Shown here one piece after another: positions 26,557 through 34,352 of a stretch of DNA of 64,000 nucleotides; the first letter of the stretch is position 1; every line of letters starts with the position of its first letter. The notes beneath the pieces are model-generated. The model saw only the letters and a program-made list of their open reading frames with translations. It ran no database searches and was not told the origin of the DNA. Position numbers and translations under genes: made by a program. Source of the stretch: Neolewinella antarctica (GTDB taxonomy: Bacteria; Bacteroidota; Bacteroidia; Chitinophagales; Saprospiraceae); NCBI RefSeq assembly GCF_011927835.1, contig NZ_JAATJH010000003.1, positions 248,001-312,000 of the forward strand. Reading direction: 5' to 3'.

Positions 26557-27492
26557 ATGAGTTCTACCTCGTCTTCCCGGAGCTGCCCCGCCCAAGCCCA
26601 CTGGCGGGGTAGTCTGATCTGGCTACTTCTCATCTTACCCTTGGGTTGGCTTAGCGCTCAGCAGACGAGCGTGCCGAAATTGCCATCTGATACCTACCAA
26701 CTCCAGCTTTTTAAAGCTCAGGGGCGCGATACCACGCTGCCCGATGCGGATGCCGCGCTCCTTAATTTTACAAAACGACGTTATGACCGGCTTTTGCGTC
26801 GGCAGCGGCGTAAGGATTATGAGGGTTTCTGGGCGATCAATGGTTCGGTGAACGTTGGAAGTCGTAGTGTTCACGACTATACCGGCAGTACTTTCCGTCG
26901 GTCAAGCGCGGCCGACCAACTACGCACATTCATCATGCCTTCCGGCGAAATCATTCCTGCGAACGGCAATGATAATTTCTACGGAGACATTACGGGCTAT
27001 TCGAGCTATTTGCTCCGCGTTGGTATCGCCCGGCAGACTCGCTGGGGGGGGTATTTTCACCTGACGCCCGGGCTCTACCGTAGGCGGGTTGCCCTGACGG
27101 GTGATCCGTACGGTCATCTGGAGGAGGACGAAATTCAAGTGGTCAGAACTTCGAAGGTGATGGCTGGCATATTCGAGCTAGGGTTTCAGTATACCTTTTT
27201 CCGTCGACGCCGCTTCCGCCCCTACTTGGGGTTCGGTTCGGTTAACCTGATTCGCTACAGTGGCGAGACTCGACGGGATTTTTACGAAGCGAGAACCCGC
27301 CAAACTGGAGTTATCGGTGGTTTCCGAATTAAAGATTCCTTCCCCCTCTATCCTGATCTGTGCCTGACCGCCGGGTTTCAATTTGAGCTTACGCGACACC
27401 TTTCGGTTGGTGCACATGCGTACGCAAGTGATGGCGTCAACTTATACATCAATGCCCCCATTGGCTTTGAAGTCCGCTATCTTTTTAAATAG
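26557..27492 (+). CDS. predicted outer-membrane protein, paralog family member 4
   Basis: 311 aa. Signal peptide core SLIWLLLILPLGWLSAQQ. Blocks shared with members 3 and 5: TKRRYDRLLRRQRRKDYEGF; FIMPSGEIIPANG; RVGIARQTRWGGYFHLTPGL; LTGDPYGHLEEDEIQVVRTS; GFQYTFFRRRRFRPYLGFGS; RYSGETRRDFYEARTRQTG; and PDLCLTAGFQFELTRHLSVG. The insert after ARQTRW and the region 100-130 vary. The 210 bp gap before it has no gene. It ends EVRYLFK. Function unknown; it belongs to the tandem family. Confidence 0.78.
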   Translation: MSSTSSSRSCPAQAHWRGSLIWLLLILPLGWLSAQQTSVPKLPSDTYQLQLFKAQGRDTTLPDADAALLNFTKRRYDRLLRRQRRKDYEGFWAINGSVNVGSRSVHDYTGSTFRRSSAADQLRTFIMPSGEIIPANGNDNFYGDITGYSSYLLRVGIARQTRWGGYFHLTPGLYRRRVALTGDPYGHLEEDEIQVVRTSKVMAGIFELGFQYTFFRRRRFRPYLGFGSVNLIRYSGETRRDFYEARTRQTGVIGGFRIKDSFPLYPDLCLTAGFQFELTRHLSVGAHAYASDGVNLYINAPIGFEVRYLFK

Positions 27493-27588
27493 CTTTCTAT
27501 TGATGACTACAACTTCAGTGAAGCTACCAATTACCGCCAGGCAAAAGAATTGGCGATGGTAATCATTGACGTTACGGTGTAGGTACTC

Positions 27589-27686
27589 GGACAATATTAA
27601 ACGTACATCTTGTAATCCTCTCCGAAGGTAGAGGGGGAGACGAGGCAGCTCGCTACGCTCGTCAAAATGTTATAATAATATTGTCC
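27589..27686. repeat. 98 bp block with 11 bp terminal inverted repeat
   Basis: GGACAATATTA (27589-27599) and TAATATTGTCC (27676-27686) are perfect complements, and the flanking bases pair partly. The interior carries CAGCTCGCTACGCTCGTC, whose complement shares AGCGTAGCGAG with the MITE interior. It could be a second, smaller MITE-like family. The rest of the 27493-27853 gap shows no gene. Confidence 0.45.
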
Positions 27687-27853
27687 AACTACTTAGGTAT
27701 TTTAAAACGGTACAATAGGTTTAATTCATCTCGTTAGCAATGGCAGCTTTGGTAATGGCTGGGTCCGTTCGAAAATTGCACGTGCTAACTTTCGACGAGC
27801 TTTATCCAGGTAATACTAAAGATGCCCTTATTTTTTTGCATTAATATTATATT

Positions 27854-28789
27854 ATGAAGTATTTCAACTCTTTTACGTCCAACAGACTTTGGACCTGCCA
27901 CCGGGGCGGTTTGCTCTGGCTCCTCTTCGCCCTACCGGTAAGCTGGCTCGGTGCTCAGCAAACGGGTAATGCGCCAGCGCCAGGCGACTATACCCTCCGA
28001 ATAGTAGAGAGCTGGAATCAGGACACTACGCAGTACGCAACGGATACCGAACCGCTCAACATTACCAAACGCCGCTACGACCGGCTCCTTCGGCGGCAGC
28101 AACGGGATAAATACGAGGGCCGCTGGCTCGTGAGTGGCTCCCTGAGTATGGGATTCTCTCGTAGTGGCTATTACGGGGGTGCTACTTACACAAGAACAAC
28201 TAAAGAAAATTCCTACACACGATTTTACCCTTCCTTTGGGGAGGTCATCTACGCGGATTACGACGAGGGTTCTTACGGTGAAGACATAACGAGCTACTCA
28301 AGCCTCTTTCCCCGGGTCGGCGTCGCCCGGCAAACGCGGTGGGGAGGGTATTTCTACGCCGCGCCCGGTCTGTACCGCAATCGGGTGTCCTTAAACGGCG
28401 ATCCGTACGCAAACCTGGATGAAGACCAAATTCGGACGGTAAAAACGTTGAGTAAGGACATGGGAACGTTCGAAGCCGGCTTCCAGTACACCTTCATGCG
28501 CCGCCATCGCTTCCAACCCTACCTCGGCTTTAGTGTCCTGAGCATCCTGTACTACGATCGGGCGATACGCAGTAATTTCTACGAGGCAAAAACTCGCCAG
28601 AGTGGGTCCGTTGACCGTTTCTACCAGGAACCCTTCTTCATTCCCGCTCCTGAACTTATGCTGACGACCGGGTTTCAGTTTGCGGTCAACGAGCGCATCT
28701 CGGTTGGTGCCCACGTGGTCGTTGACAGGGGGTTTCGTGACTTCATCGACGCCCCCGTCGGCATTGAAATCCGGCACTCTCTAAAATAG
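27854..28789 (+). CDS. predicted outer-membrane protein, paralog family member 5
   Basis: 311 aa. Signal peptide core GLLWLLFALPVSWLGAQQ. Blocks: TKRRYDRLLRRQQRDKYEGR; YTRFYPSFGEVIYADY (here the usual FILPSGEI is altered); LFPRVGVARQTRWGGYFYA; LNGDPYANLDEDQIRTVKTL; FEAGFQYTFMRRHRFQPYLG; FYEAKTRQSGSV; PELMLTTGFQFAVNERISVG; and IEIRHSLK. It ends the run of paralogs, 36 bp before the MerR gene on the same strand. Unknown function, outer membrane by prediction. Confidence 0.78.
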   Translation: MKYFNSFTSNRLWTCHRGGLLWLLFALPVSWLGAQQTGNAPAPGDYTLRIVESWNQDTTQYATDTEPLNITKRRYDRLLRRQQRDKYEGRWLVSGSLSMGFSRSGYYGGATYTRTTKENSYTRFYPSFGEVIYADYDEGSYGEDITSYSSLFPRVGVARQTRWGGYFYAAPGLYRNRVSLNGDPYANLDEDQIRTVKTLSKDMGTFEAGFQYTFMRRHRFQPYLGFSVLSILYYDRAIRSNFYEAKTRQSGSVDRFYQEPFFIPAPELMLTTGFQFAVNERISVGAHVVVDRGFRDFIDAPVGIEIRHSLK

Positions 28790-28825
28790 ACCTTACCTTA
28801 AGCCACCCCAAAGCGCACCCGCCCC

Positions 28826-29155
28826 ATGGCTAAAGATATTTCCGACGACGACCTCAAACTCTACTACTCCATCGGGGAAGTAGCCAAAAAACTGGGCATC
28901 AGCGCCACCAAGATCCGCTACTGGGACAAGGAATTTAGCCACCTGAAACCCAGCAAGAACAGCCGGGGCGACCGCCGCTTCACCAAGGACAACGTTAAGC
29001 AGTTGCAGCAAATCGATTTCCTGCTCAACCAACGTGGCTTTACGTTGGAGGGCGCACGCAAAGAAATTGCCAGTGGGAAACGGAAGTCTACGGATAAATC
29101 GGAGATCATCGACCGGCTCGTCACCGTGAAGCGGAAACTAGAAGGCTTGCTGTAA
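28826..29155 (+). CDS. MerR-family transcriptional regulator
   Basis: 109 aa. N-terminal winged helix typical of MerR: YYSIGEVAKKLGISATKIRY (about 14-33), then WDKEFSHLKPSKNSRGDRRF and TKDNVKQLQQIDFLLNQRGF. The C-terminus is a short helix (KSEIIDRLVTVKRKLEGLL) with no sensory domain, as in the small Bacteroidota MerR proteins of unknown effector. It lies between the outer-membrane paralogs and an acyltransferase gene, 36 and 49 bp away, all co-directional. A role in controlling either neighbour is possible but unproven. Confidence 0.92.
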   Translation: MAKDISDDDLKLYYSIGEVAKKLGISATKIRYWDKEFSHLKPSKNSRGDRRFTKDNVKQLQQIDFLLNQRGFTLEGARKEIASGKRKSTDKSEIIDRLVTVKRKLEGLL

Positions 29156-29192
29156 CCCTCGCCGGCCCCCTCCTTTACAGGTTTGCCATCCC

Positions 29193-29200
29193 TACCTTCG
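29193..29200 (+). promoter_or_regulatory. -7 element 4 nt before acyltransferase start
   Basis: TACCTTCG, then CCGC, then ATG at 29205. Same sequence and same 4 nt spacing as at holA and the Wzi-like gene. Confidence 0.6.
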
Positions 29201-29204
29201 CCGC

Positions 29205-30131
29205 ATGGCTACATTGCTCTATTACTGTATTCTGCTGCCCGTCAGTAAGCTACCACTGCGTATTATTTACGGGATTAGCCGGGTGTTTTACGTGTTGGCC
29301 TACCGGGTGTTCGGTTACCGGACAAAAGTCGTCCGCACCAATATCCGCGCTTCTTTTCCGGACTGGTCGGAGGCGGAAGTCGACGGGCAGGTCGAAAAAT
29401 TCTACCGTTACTTTTTCGATTCCGTCGCCGAGTCCATCAAGCTCTTCAGCATGTCGGAGGAAGAAAGCATCGAGCGCTGCCGCGTCGTTAATCCGGAATT
29501 GATCGCCCCTTACGCTGAAGCTAACCGGAGCGTCATGGTCGTCGGTGCGCACTACGCCAACTGGGAAATTGCCGCGCTTTCCTTCCCCCTTATTTTTGAA
29601 CGCCAGACCGTCATGGGCATTTACAGCCCGTTAAAAAATGAGGCGATGGACACCCTGGTGCGGGAAAATCGCCAGCGCACCGGAGTTCATTTGGTTAGCC
29701 GCCGGGTGGTGGACGAGTACTACGAGGAAGACCCCGTCCGCCCCAGCATCGATTTTTTCGTCGCCGACCAATCCCCCAGCAACCACGTTTGGCAAAAGAT
29801 TCACTGGACGACCTTCCTCAATCAGACGACTGGCTTCCTCGCCGGCCCCGAGCGCTACGCGGTGCGCAACAACATCCCCGTGTTTTACATGAACTTGCGC
29901 ATCATCAATCGCGGCCACTACGCCGCCGAGCTCACGCCCATTACGCTCCACCCCCGGGAAACGTCCCCGGGTGCCATCACGGAAGCTTTTGCGCGGACGC
30001 TGGAGCAAGAGATTTTACGAAACCCCACCCCCTGGCTCTGGACCCACCGCCGCTGGAAACGGGACGTCCCCGAAGAAGTCACCCAACTCCTCAAAGAGCA
30101 AAGTTTCGTGGGCCCTGAGTACAGTAGGTAA
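29205..30131 (+). CDS. LpxL/HtrB-like lysophospholipid acyltransferase
   Basis: 308 aa inner-membrane-associated acyltransferase of the lipid A biosynthesis (LpxL/LpxM) superfamily. An N-terminal hydrophobic helix is followed by TKVVRTNIRASFPDWSEAEV, a hallmark of the family, then the catalytic HYANWE motif (HX4E, about residues 115-120), and DFFVADQSPSN and RYAVRNNIPVFYMNLRI. The C-terminal PTPWLWTHRRWKRD is the typical end. Likely adds a secondary acyl chain to lipid A or a related lipid such as an ornithine lipid; the exact acceptor is not set by sequence. It has its own leaderless-type promoter. Confidence 0.88.
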   Translation: MATLLYYCILLPVSKLPLRIIYGISRVFYVLAYRVFGYRTKVVRTNIRASFPDWSEAEVDGQVEKFYRYFFDSVAESIKLFSMSEEESIERCRVVNPELIAPYAEANRSVMVVGAHYANWEIAALSFPLIFERQTVMGIYSPLKNEAMDTLVRENRQRTGVHLVSRRVVDEYYEEDPVRPSIDFFVADQSPSNHVWQKIHWTTFLNQTTGFLAGPERYAVRNNIPVFYMNLRIINRGHYAAELTPITLHPRETSPGAITEAFARTLEQEILRNPTPWLWTHRRWKRDVPEEVTQLLKEQSFVGPEYSR

Positions 30132-30265
30132 TCAGCGTGGTTAGTCTTACGTCACCTCAATTCGTCCCTTCCCCCCAGCTCGCGGTAGCGTAGCACCTAG
30201 TGGGGACTCCGTATTTCTGACGGGAGTGGCCGGAAAACGGTGTACTCTTTTGAGCGGTCGCAGAA

Positions 30266-32041
30266 TCAAAAAGCTTCCACCCGCCGCGCCACGTTCCACC
30301 GTACGCCCAGGTTAACCACCGTCGTCTCCAGGTCACGCGCCGTCGCTTCCGAATCCTTGTTACGGGATAAAAACTCGCCCTCCACCCAGAAATTAGGCAT
30401 CACTTCATAACCCGCCCGGAGGGTAATCAGCGTGTTGGTGTAGTTAATTCCCTGTCCGATTTCGTTCTGAAAATCCATCTCCCGGAGTCCGTGGGGTTGG
30501 TTTAGGTCCTCTCCTACGACTCGATCGGCCATCCCTTCCCCCTGGTCGATCAGATACAAGCGGGCCCGCAGGTTCAACCTCGGCAGTGGCCGGTAGTCGA
30601 TACCAAACAGGTTCTCAGTAAAATTGGCCCCGAGGGGGTGCGCGAGCGGTAAAGCGAAGTGTGTGTAGTGGCTTTTGTCGCGGTGCGTATAGGTGTAAGG
30701 GCGCGCTACGTTACGCTCAATCACCAAGTCGAGCTGGTCCAAACCGAAAGCATCGACGTAGCGCGCGCCGACCTGGTAAGCCCACTTATTGGCCCACCAG
30801 CCCCGCCGCTCGATGAAGAGCTCGTCGAACTTAAACTCATCCAACATAAACTGTCCGTAAAATTCCACGCTCCACGGGCTACGGTAGCGGCCCGTAAAAC
30901 CAATCATCGCATTATCCGGGCTACCGACGCTCTGCTCGATCGTGCGGTACAGGATCACGGGGTTAAGGTAGGCGAGGTCGAAACCATCTTCCCGGTTCAG
31001 AACAACGGCTTCGAAAAGACCAAAGGTTAATCGTTTGCCGACATCGATGGACAAATAATGCGCGGCGAGGTATTTTTTCGGCAGTGGAACGCCGGGAGCC
31101 GTATTCCGGGCGGGGCCGTTCGTTAGCTCGGCAAAAATATTGCGGTAGTGGAATTTCCAAATCCGCCAGTTGAGTTCCAGAAACGGGTAGTTGTTACTGA
31201 AATCCGACAACAGAACACTGCGTTCTCCGTCTCCGATAAAATGAGTCCCGTAGCCAAGGCGCGCGCCGACGTGGCGGGTTATGTCCGCCGAGACGTATCC
31301 TTGACCATTCAAATAATCGTTGCCGTCCGTCACGTTAGCCAGGTCGAGCGTATATTTTTTTAAAAACCCCGCTCCCGGGATCGCCCCGAATCGATCACGT
31401 AGCTGGCGAACGTAGTTGGGCAAACCCACCTGCGTTTCCAGGAGGTCGAAGTGAAGAAAGATCCGGTCGTCCACACCCGCGCGCAGCGTGAGGCCACGGC
31501 GGTTGAAAAAGTAATCTTCCGCGTCACCCTGTTGCTTGCCGTATCGGAAATCCACAATGGGATTGAGGCGTAGATAAAAATCTTTGGTATTTACTTCCAC
31601 CAAATTGGCGGGGGTGGGGTAGAACAGTTTCAAAATCGGATCCCGCCGGCGGTAAAGCGGGCTATCTTTAGAAAAGAGGGCAAAATCGTTCCCCTGGTAG
31701 TAAGCAGCCCGGTCCACGTCCGGCGTGGCGGTCAGGTCCGGTAGTGATAACCACTCGTTGTTGTCGTCGTAGAAGGCCTGGAGGCGGTAGCGGTCGACCC
31801 GTGACATTTCCGTGCCGTACAGTTTATCGTACGTTTTGGCCAGCTGCACCAGGGAAGCCCGATTGAGCGGTTGCAAACCTAAATCCGTAGCCGGGCGCGT
31901 AAACCCTTTGTAACCGTAGCGGACGGACAATCGCCGGACGAAGTCGTAATTATCATCACCCACCGGCAGGGGGCTGCCCTGGGCGGGAAGGATGAGTGGG
32001 AAACAAGAGAGGAGCAACAAGACTACCGAGCGAATGGACAT
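30266..32041 (-). CDS. Wzi-like outer-membrane beta-barrel protein
   Basis: 591 aa with signal peptide (SVVLLLLSCFPLILPAQ). The N-terminal 100 residues are helical with LDRY-like segments (SRVDRYRLQAFYDDNNEW). The rest is a large predicted beta-barrel with GYGTHFIGDGERSVLLSDF and SNNYPFLELNWRIWKFHYRN, which resemble capsule-assembly Wzi-type proteins of Bacteroidota. Such proteins hold or organise surface polysaccharide. No capsule genes are adjacent, so the polysaccharide partner is not identified. It ends LGVRWNVARRVEAF, with a terminal Phe as in Bam substrates. The start at 32041 is supported by the promoter 4 nt upstream. Confidence 0.65.
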   Translation of the reverse strand: MSIRSVVLLLLSCFPLILPAQGSPLPVGDDNYDFVRRLSVRYGYKGFTRPATDLGLQPLNRASLVQLAKTYDKLYGTEMSRVDRYRLQAFYDDNNEWLSLPDLTATPDVDRAAYYQGNDFALFSKDSPLYRRRDPILKLFYPTPANLVEVNTKDFYLRLNPIVDFRYGKQQGDAEDYFFNRRGLTLRAGVDDRIFLHFDLLETQVGLPNYVRQLRDRFGAIPGAGFLKKYTLDLANVTDGNDYLNGQGYVSADITRHVGARLGYGTHFIGDGERSVLLSDFSNNYPFLELNWRIWKFHYRNIFAELTNGPARNTAPGVPLPKKYLAAHYLSIDVGKRLTFGLFEAVVLNREDGFDLAYLNPVILYRTIEQSVGSPDNAMIGFTGRYRSPWSVEFYGQFMLDEFKFDELFIERRGWWANKWAYQVGARYVDAFGLDQLDLVIERNVARPYTYTHRDKSHYTHFALPLAHPLGANFTENLFGIDYRPLPRLNLRARLYLIDQGEGMADRVVGEDLNQPHGLREMDFQNEIGQGINYTNTLITLRAGYEVMPNFWVEGEFLSRNKDSEATARDLETTVVNLGVRWNVARRVEAF

Positions 32042-32045
32042 GGCA

Positions 32046-32053
32046 CGAAGGTA
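32046..32053 (-). promoter_or_regulatory. -7 element 4 nt before Wzi-like gene
   Basis: Minus strand TACCTTCG, 4 nt, ATG at 32041. A TTG lies about 22 nt further upstream on the same strand. Confidence 0.6.
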
Positions 32054-32171
32054 AGACTTGACGACCCCGGAGACACAACACCTAGCCCACGGCCAGAAAG
32101 AAATGCGAAATAATCACCATAGCATACGGTTAAGGCGAGGCCCCTGCGTTCCTGTTTCATAAATACCCCGC

Positions 32172-32876
32172 ATGCGTTACTTCCTTTTGTCAATTCTTCT
32201 CTGTGTTTGCGTGCCTGGCCTATTCGCTCAGGACGTTATCGAACAGGGCTACGGGATAGAATTAGCCCCCCACTACGGTAGTCGCCGCATCAGTGCCGGA
32301 AGTGGCTTTCCCTTCACGGAACTGGAACGGCAGGATAGCCTGGAAACCGGGACGGCCGGGTACGGAATCGGTATCGTGTACACGAGCCGTGTCAACAAAA
32401 TCGGGTTTACTACGGGTCTACGCTATCTGGAAACTGGGTACGACGTCGACTTGCAAAGTGACCAGCGCCCGGGTAGTGGTCGGACGTTCAGCCAGAAAGT
32501 CCGTGCCCGGTACCTATCCGTGCCCTTCGAGCTTAATTTTTACCAAGACATCACGGAGAAAGATCGAATGTTTTTCACGCTGGGCGTTGCCGGCCACTTA
32601 CACCTCGGCACGAGTATTAACCAAACTAATTTTCAGGACGGTGACCGAGTTGACGAGCAGCAATTAGCAAACGATCCGGACCAATCCTTCCGTTCACCAG
32701 TGTTCAGCATCAACACCGCGGTTGGCTTCGACCGTAAATTTAACGACCGGTGGAGCTTACGGGTCGAGCCCTTTTTCCAGTTCTTCCTCCAGGGAAACGT
32801 AAAATCCAACTTCGACCAGACTAACCGGAATTACTATCAGTTGGGGACGAGGGTACTGGTTAGACGAGGGTTTTGA
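32172..32876 (+). CDS. outer-membrane beta-barrel protein (PorT-like)
   Basis: 234 aa. Signal peptide MRYFLLSILLCVCVPGLFAQ, then alternating strands forming a small barrel (about eight strands): GIELAPHYGSRRIS; TGTAGYGIGIVYTSRVN; KIGFTTGLRYLETGYDVD; RYLSVPFELNFYQDI (typical of the Bacteroidota barrel family OMP_b-brl_2); FFTLGVAGHLHLG; AVGFDRKFNDRWSLRVEPFF; and NYYQLGTRVLVRRGF with a terminal Phe. No specific substrate. Monocistronic; divergent from the Wzi-like gene and followed by the Q5 array. Confidence 0.8.
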   Translation: MRYFLLSILLCVCVPGLFAQDVIEQGYGIELAPHYGSRRISAGSGFPFTELERQDSLETGTAGYGIGIVYTSRVNKIGFTTGLRYLETGYDVDLQSDQRPGSGRTFSQKVRARYLSVPFELNFYQDITEKDRMFFTLGVAGHLHLGTSINQTNFQDGDRVDEQQLANDPDQSFRSPVFSINTAVGFDRKFNDRWSLRVEPFFQFFLQGNVKSNFDQTNRNYYQLGTRVLVRRGF

Positions 32877-32882
32877 CGGACA

Positions 32883-32940
32883 TGTGGTCTGTGGTCTATA
32901 GTGCTTAAAGACCAAGGACCCAGACTACAGGCCCCAGGCT
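32883..32940. repeat. AGACCACAGACT word array, copy Q5
   Basis: TGTGGTCTGTGGTCTATAG then AAGACCAAGGACCCAGACTA, arranged as an inverted pair between convergent genes. The only array of the five that is not next to a start codon. Confidence 0.7.
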
Positions 32941-32942
32941 AA

Positions 32943-33290
32943 TTACGCATGTAATCGAACCTGTCGGGCCGCCAGAACTTCCTGCTCTTCCTCCCGCTCC
33001 GGGTCGGGGACGCAGCAATCAACCGGACAGACGGCGGCGCACTGCGGCTCTTCGTGAAAGCCGACGCACTCCGTACACTTATCCGGGACGATGTAGTAAA
33101 ACTCATCACTCACGGGTGCTTTTTCAGCCTCGGGGGCCACGACTTCGCCCGTTTCGAGTGGGTAGGGCTCACTGATGGTAGTGCCTTCGGCCATGGACCA
33201 CTCCACGCCGCCTTCGTAAATGGCCGTATTGGGGCATTCTGGTTCGCAGGCTCCGCAGTTGATGCAGTCGTCGGTGATCATGATGGCCAT
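32943..33290 (-). CDS. 4Fe-4S dicluster ferredoxin
   Basis: 115 aa small electron carrier. The first cluster motif is [16 protein letters not shown] (about residues 9-24); the second is [20 protein letters not shown], with the long CxxC-x8-CxxxCP spacing seen in the Alvin-type (YfhL-like) ferredoxins. Between the clusters is an acidic insert ([20 protein letters not shown]). The C-terminal tail [18 protein letters not shown] is also charged. Donates low-potential electrons; partner unknown. It stands alone, with a 393 bp gap before the DksA-like gene on the other side. Confidence 0.92.
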   Translation of the reverse strand: MAIMITDDCINCGACEPECPNTAIYEGGVEWSMAEGTTISEPYPLETGEVVAPEAEKAPVSDEFYYIVPDKCTECVGFHEEPQCAAVCPVDCCVPDPEREEEQEVLAARQVRLHA

Positions 33291-33469
33291 GGGGAGGGAA
33301 GTTTTCTGATGCTGGGTAAAGGCAAGTGGTCCGAAAATCGGCCACCATTTTTGTAGGTTTGTTTAAAGAACAATCTAAGTGGATGCTTTGGTTGTGCTCT
33401 TTAGTTTCGCAAAATTACGAAATTGGTCGTGGACCCGCCCACAATACCCCGCTCATTCGCGTTAAATCA

Positions 33470-33488
33470 TTGCACCGGCGACCGCGCC
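33470..33488 (-). repeat. GC-rich dispersed repeat R6
   Basis: Plus strand TTGCACCGGCGACCGCGCC in the 393 bp divergent gap between the ferredoxin and DksA-like genes. Apart from this and the promoter at 33609-33638, nothing else is recognised in the gap. Confidence 0.75.
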
Positions 33489-33608
33489 ATTCTGACAAAG
33501 CTCGTTGTTACAAGACAACTTTGCCAGACGCTAATGACTTTACAAGGTCCGCAACTGCCGGGATTGGGACTAATAGCTAGCTAATTGCTTAAAAATAGTC
33601 CCTAAAAT

Positions 33609-33638
33609 TTGCTTACTTCGAAAAAAATAGTATCATTG
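33609..33638 (+). promoter_or_regulatory. promoter of DksA-like gene
   Basis: TTG (33609-33611, within TTTG), exactly 19 nt, then TATCATTG (33631-33638), one change from TAnnTTTG. The spacing is the classical Bacteroidota -33/-7 value. The leader to ATG 33684 is about 40 nt. Confidence 0.65.
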
Positions 33639-33683
33639 GCGGCAGCGAAATAATTGCGCCCCGCCCAAGCTACTACACCGCCC

Positions 33684-34235
33684 ATGGAAAGATATAGTGA
33701 TGACGACCTCCAGGAATTTTCCGTCCGAATAAAGACGGATTATAAGGAGGCAAAAAACGAACTGGAAATCCTGCAAGGGCAGGTCAGAGAACTTAGTGAA
33801 ACCATGTCCCAAAACTTCGGTGCGGACATGGGTGAAAACAGTGGTTCCGTTACCTCGATGGAACTGCTCAACGAGCAAGTGCTCCGCAAGCGGGATAGCA
33901 TCCAGGCGCTACAGAACGCTATGTTGCGTATTCAGAATAAAGTCTACGGCACCTGCGCCGTCACCGGCAAACTCATCGCCCGCGACCGTCTGGCCGCCGT
34001 ACCCACCACGACGAAGAGCCTCGAAGGCATGCGCATGCAGGCCAGCGGTGAGCTCGACATCACCGCCGCCGACGTGGCCCGCCGCGCCGCCGAGCGCCGG
34101 GAAGGGCCCAACAAGATTGTTTCGAAGATCAAAAAACCGCCGCCGCCGCCCCGTAAACCAAGCAAGCCTAAGCGGAAAAAACCCGGTCGCAAGCCGCGCC
34201 GGCCCGTCGAGGAAGATGACGACGATATCATTTGA
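33684..34235 (+). CDS. TraR/DksA-family protein with basic tail
   Basis: 183 aa. Helical N-terminus (DDDLQEFSVRIKTDYKEAKN ...) forming a coiled-coil, then LRKRDSIQALQNAMLRIQNK and YGTCAVTGKLIARDRLAAVP, which matches the DksA zinc-finger region, but only one of the four cysteines is present. Such cysteine-poor members are common in Bacteroidota. The C-terminus is unusual: about 35 residues rich in Lys, Pro and Arg (KKPPPPPRKPSKPKRKKPGR) ending EEDDDDII. The tail may bind nucleic acid. MERYSDDDLQEF is preferred as the start to an ATG 30 bp upstream. Role: probable RNA-polymerase secondary-channel binder, inferred. Confidence 0.85.
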   Translation: MERYSDDDLQEFSVRIKTDYKEAKNELEILQGQVRELSETMSQNFGADMGENSGSVTSMELLNEQVLRKRDSIQALQNAMLRIQNKVYGTCAVTGKLIARDRLAAVPTTTKSLEGMRMQASGELDITAADVARRAAERREGPNKIVSKIKKPPPPPRKPSKPKRKKPGRKPRRPVEEDDDDII

Positions 34236-34270
34236 TTGGTTGTCGACCGTGATTCATCGCGCTCAAAACA

Positions 34271-34325
34271 AACGCCCTTGCTCTACTCGTCAATCGAGCG
34301 GAGCAAGGGCGTTCGCTTTTTGGTG
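34271..34325. terminator. bidirectional intrinsic terminator
   Basis: Stem AACGCCCTTGCTC (34271-34283) / GAGCAAGGGCGTT (34301-34313) with CGCTTTTTGG after it on the plus strand and TTGTTTTGAG on the minus strand. It lies between the convergent DksA-like and phosphoesterase genes. Confidence 0.9.
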
Positions 34326-34352
34326 CCGGGACGGCGCGTCGTCCGAAGTAAC

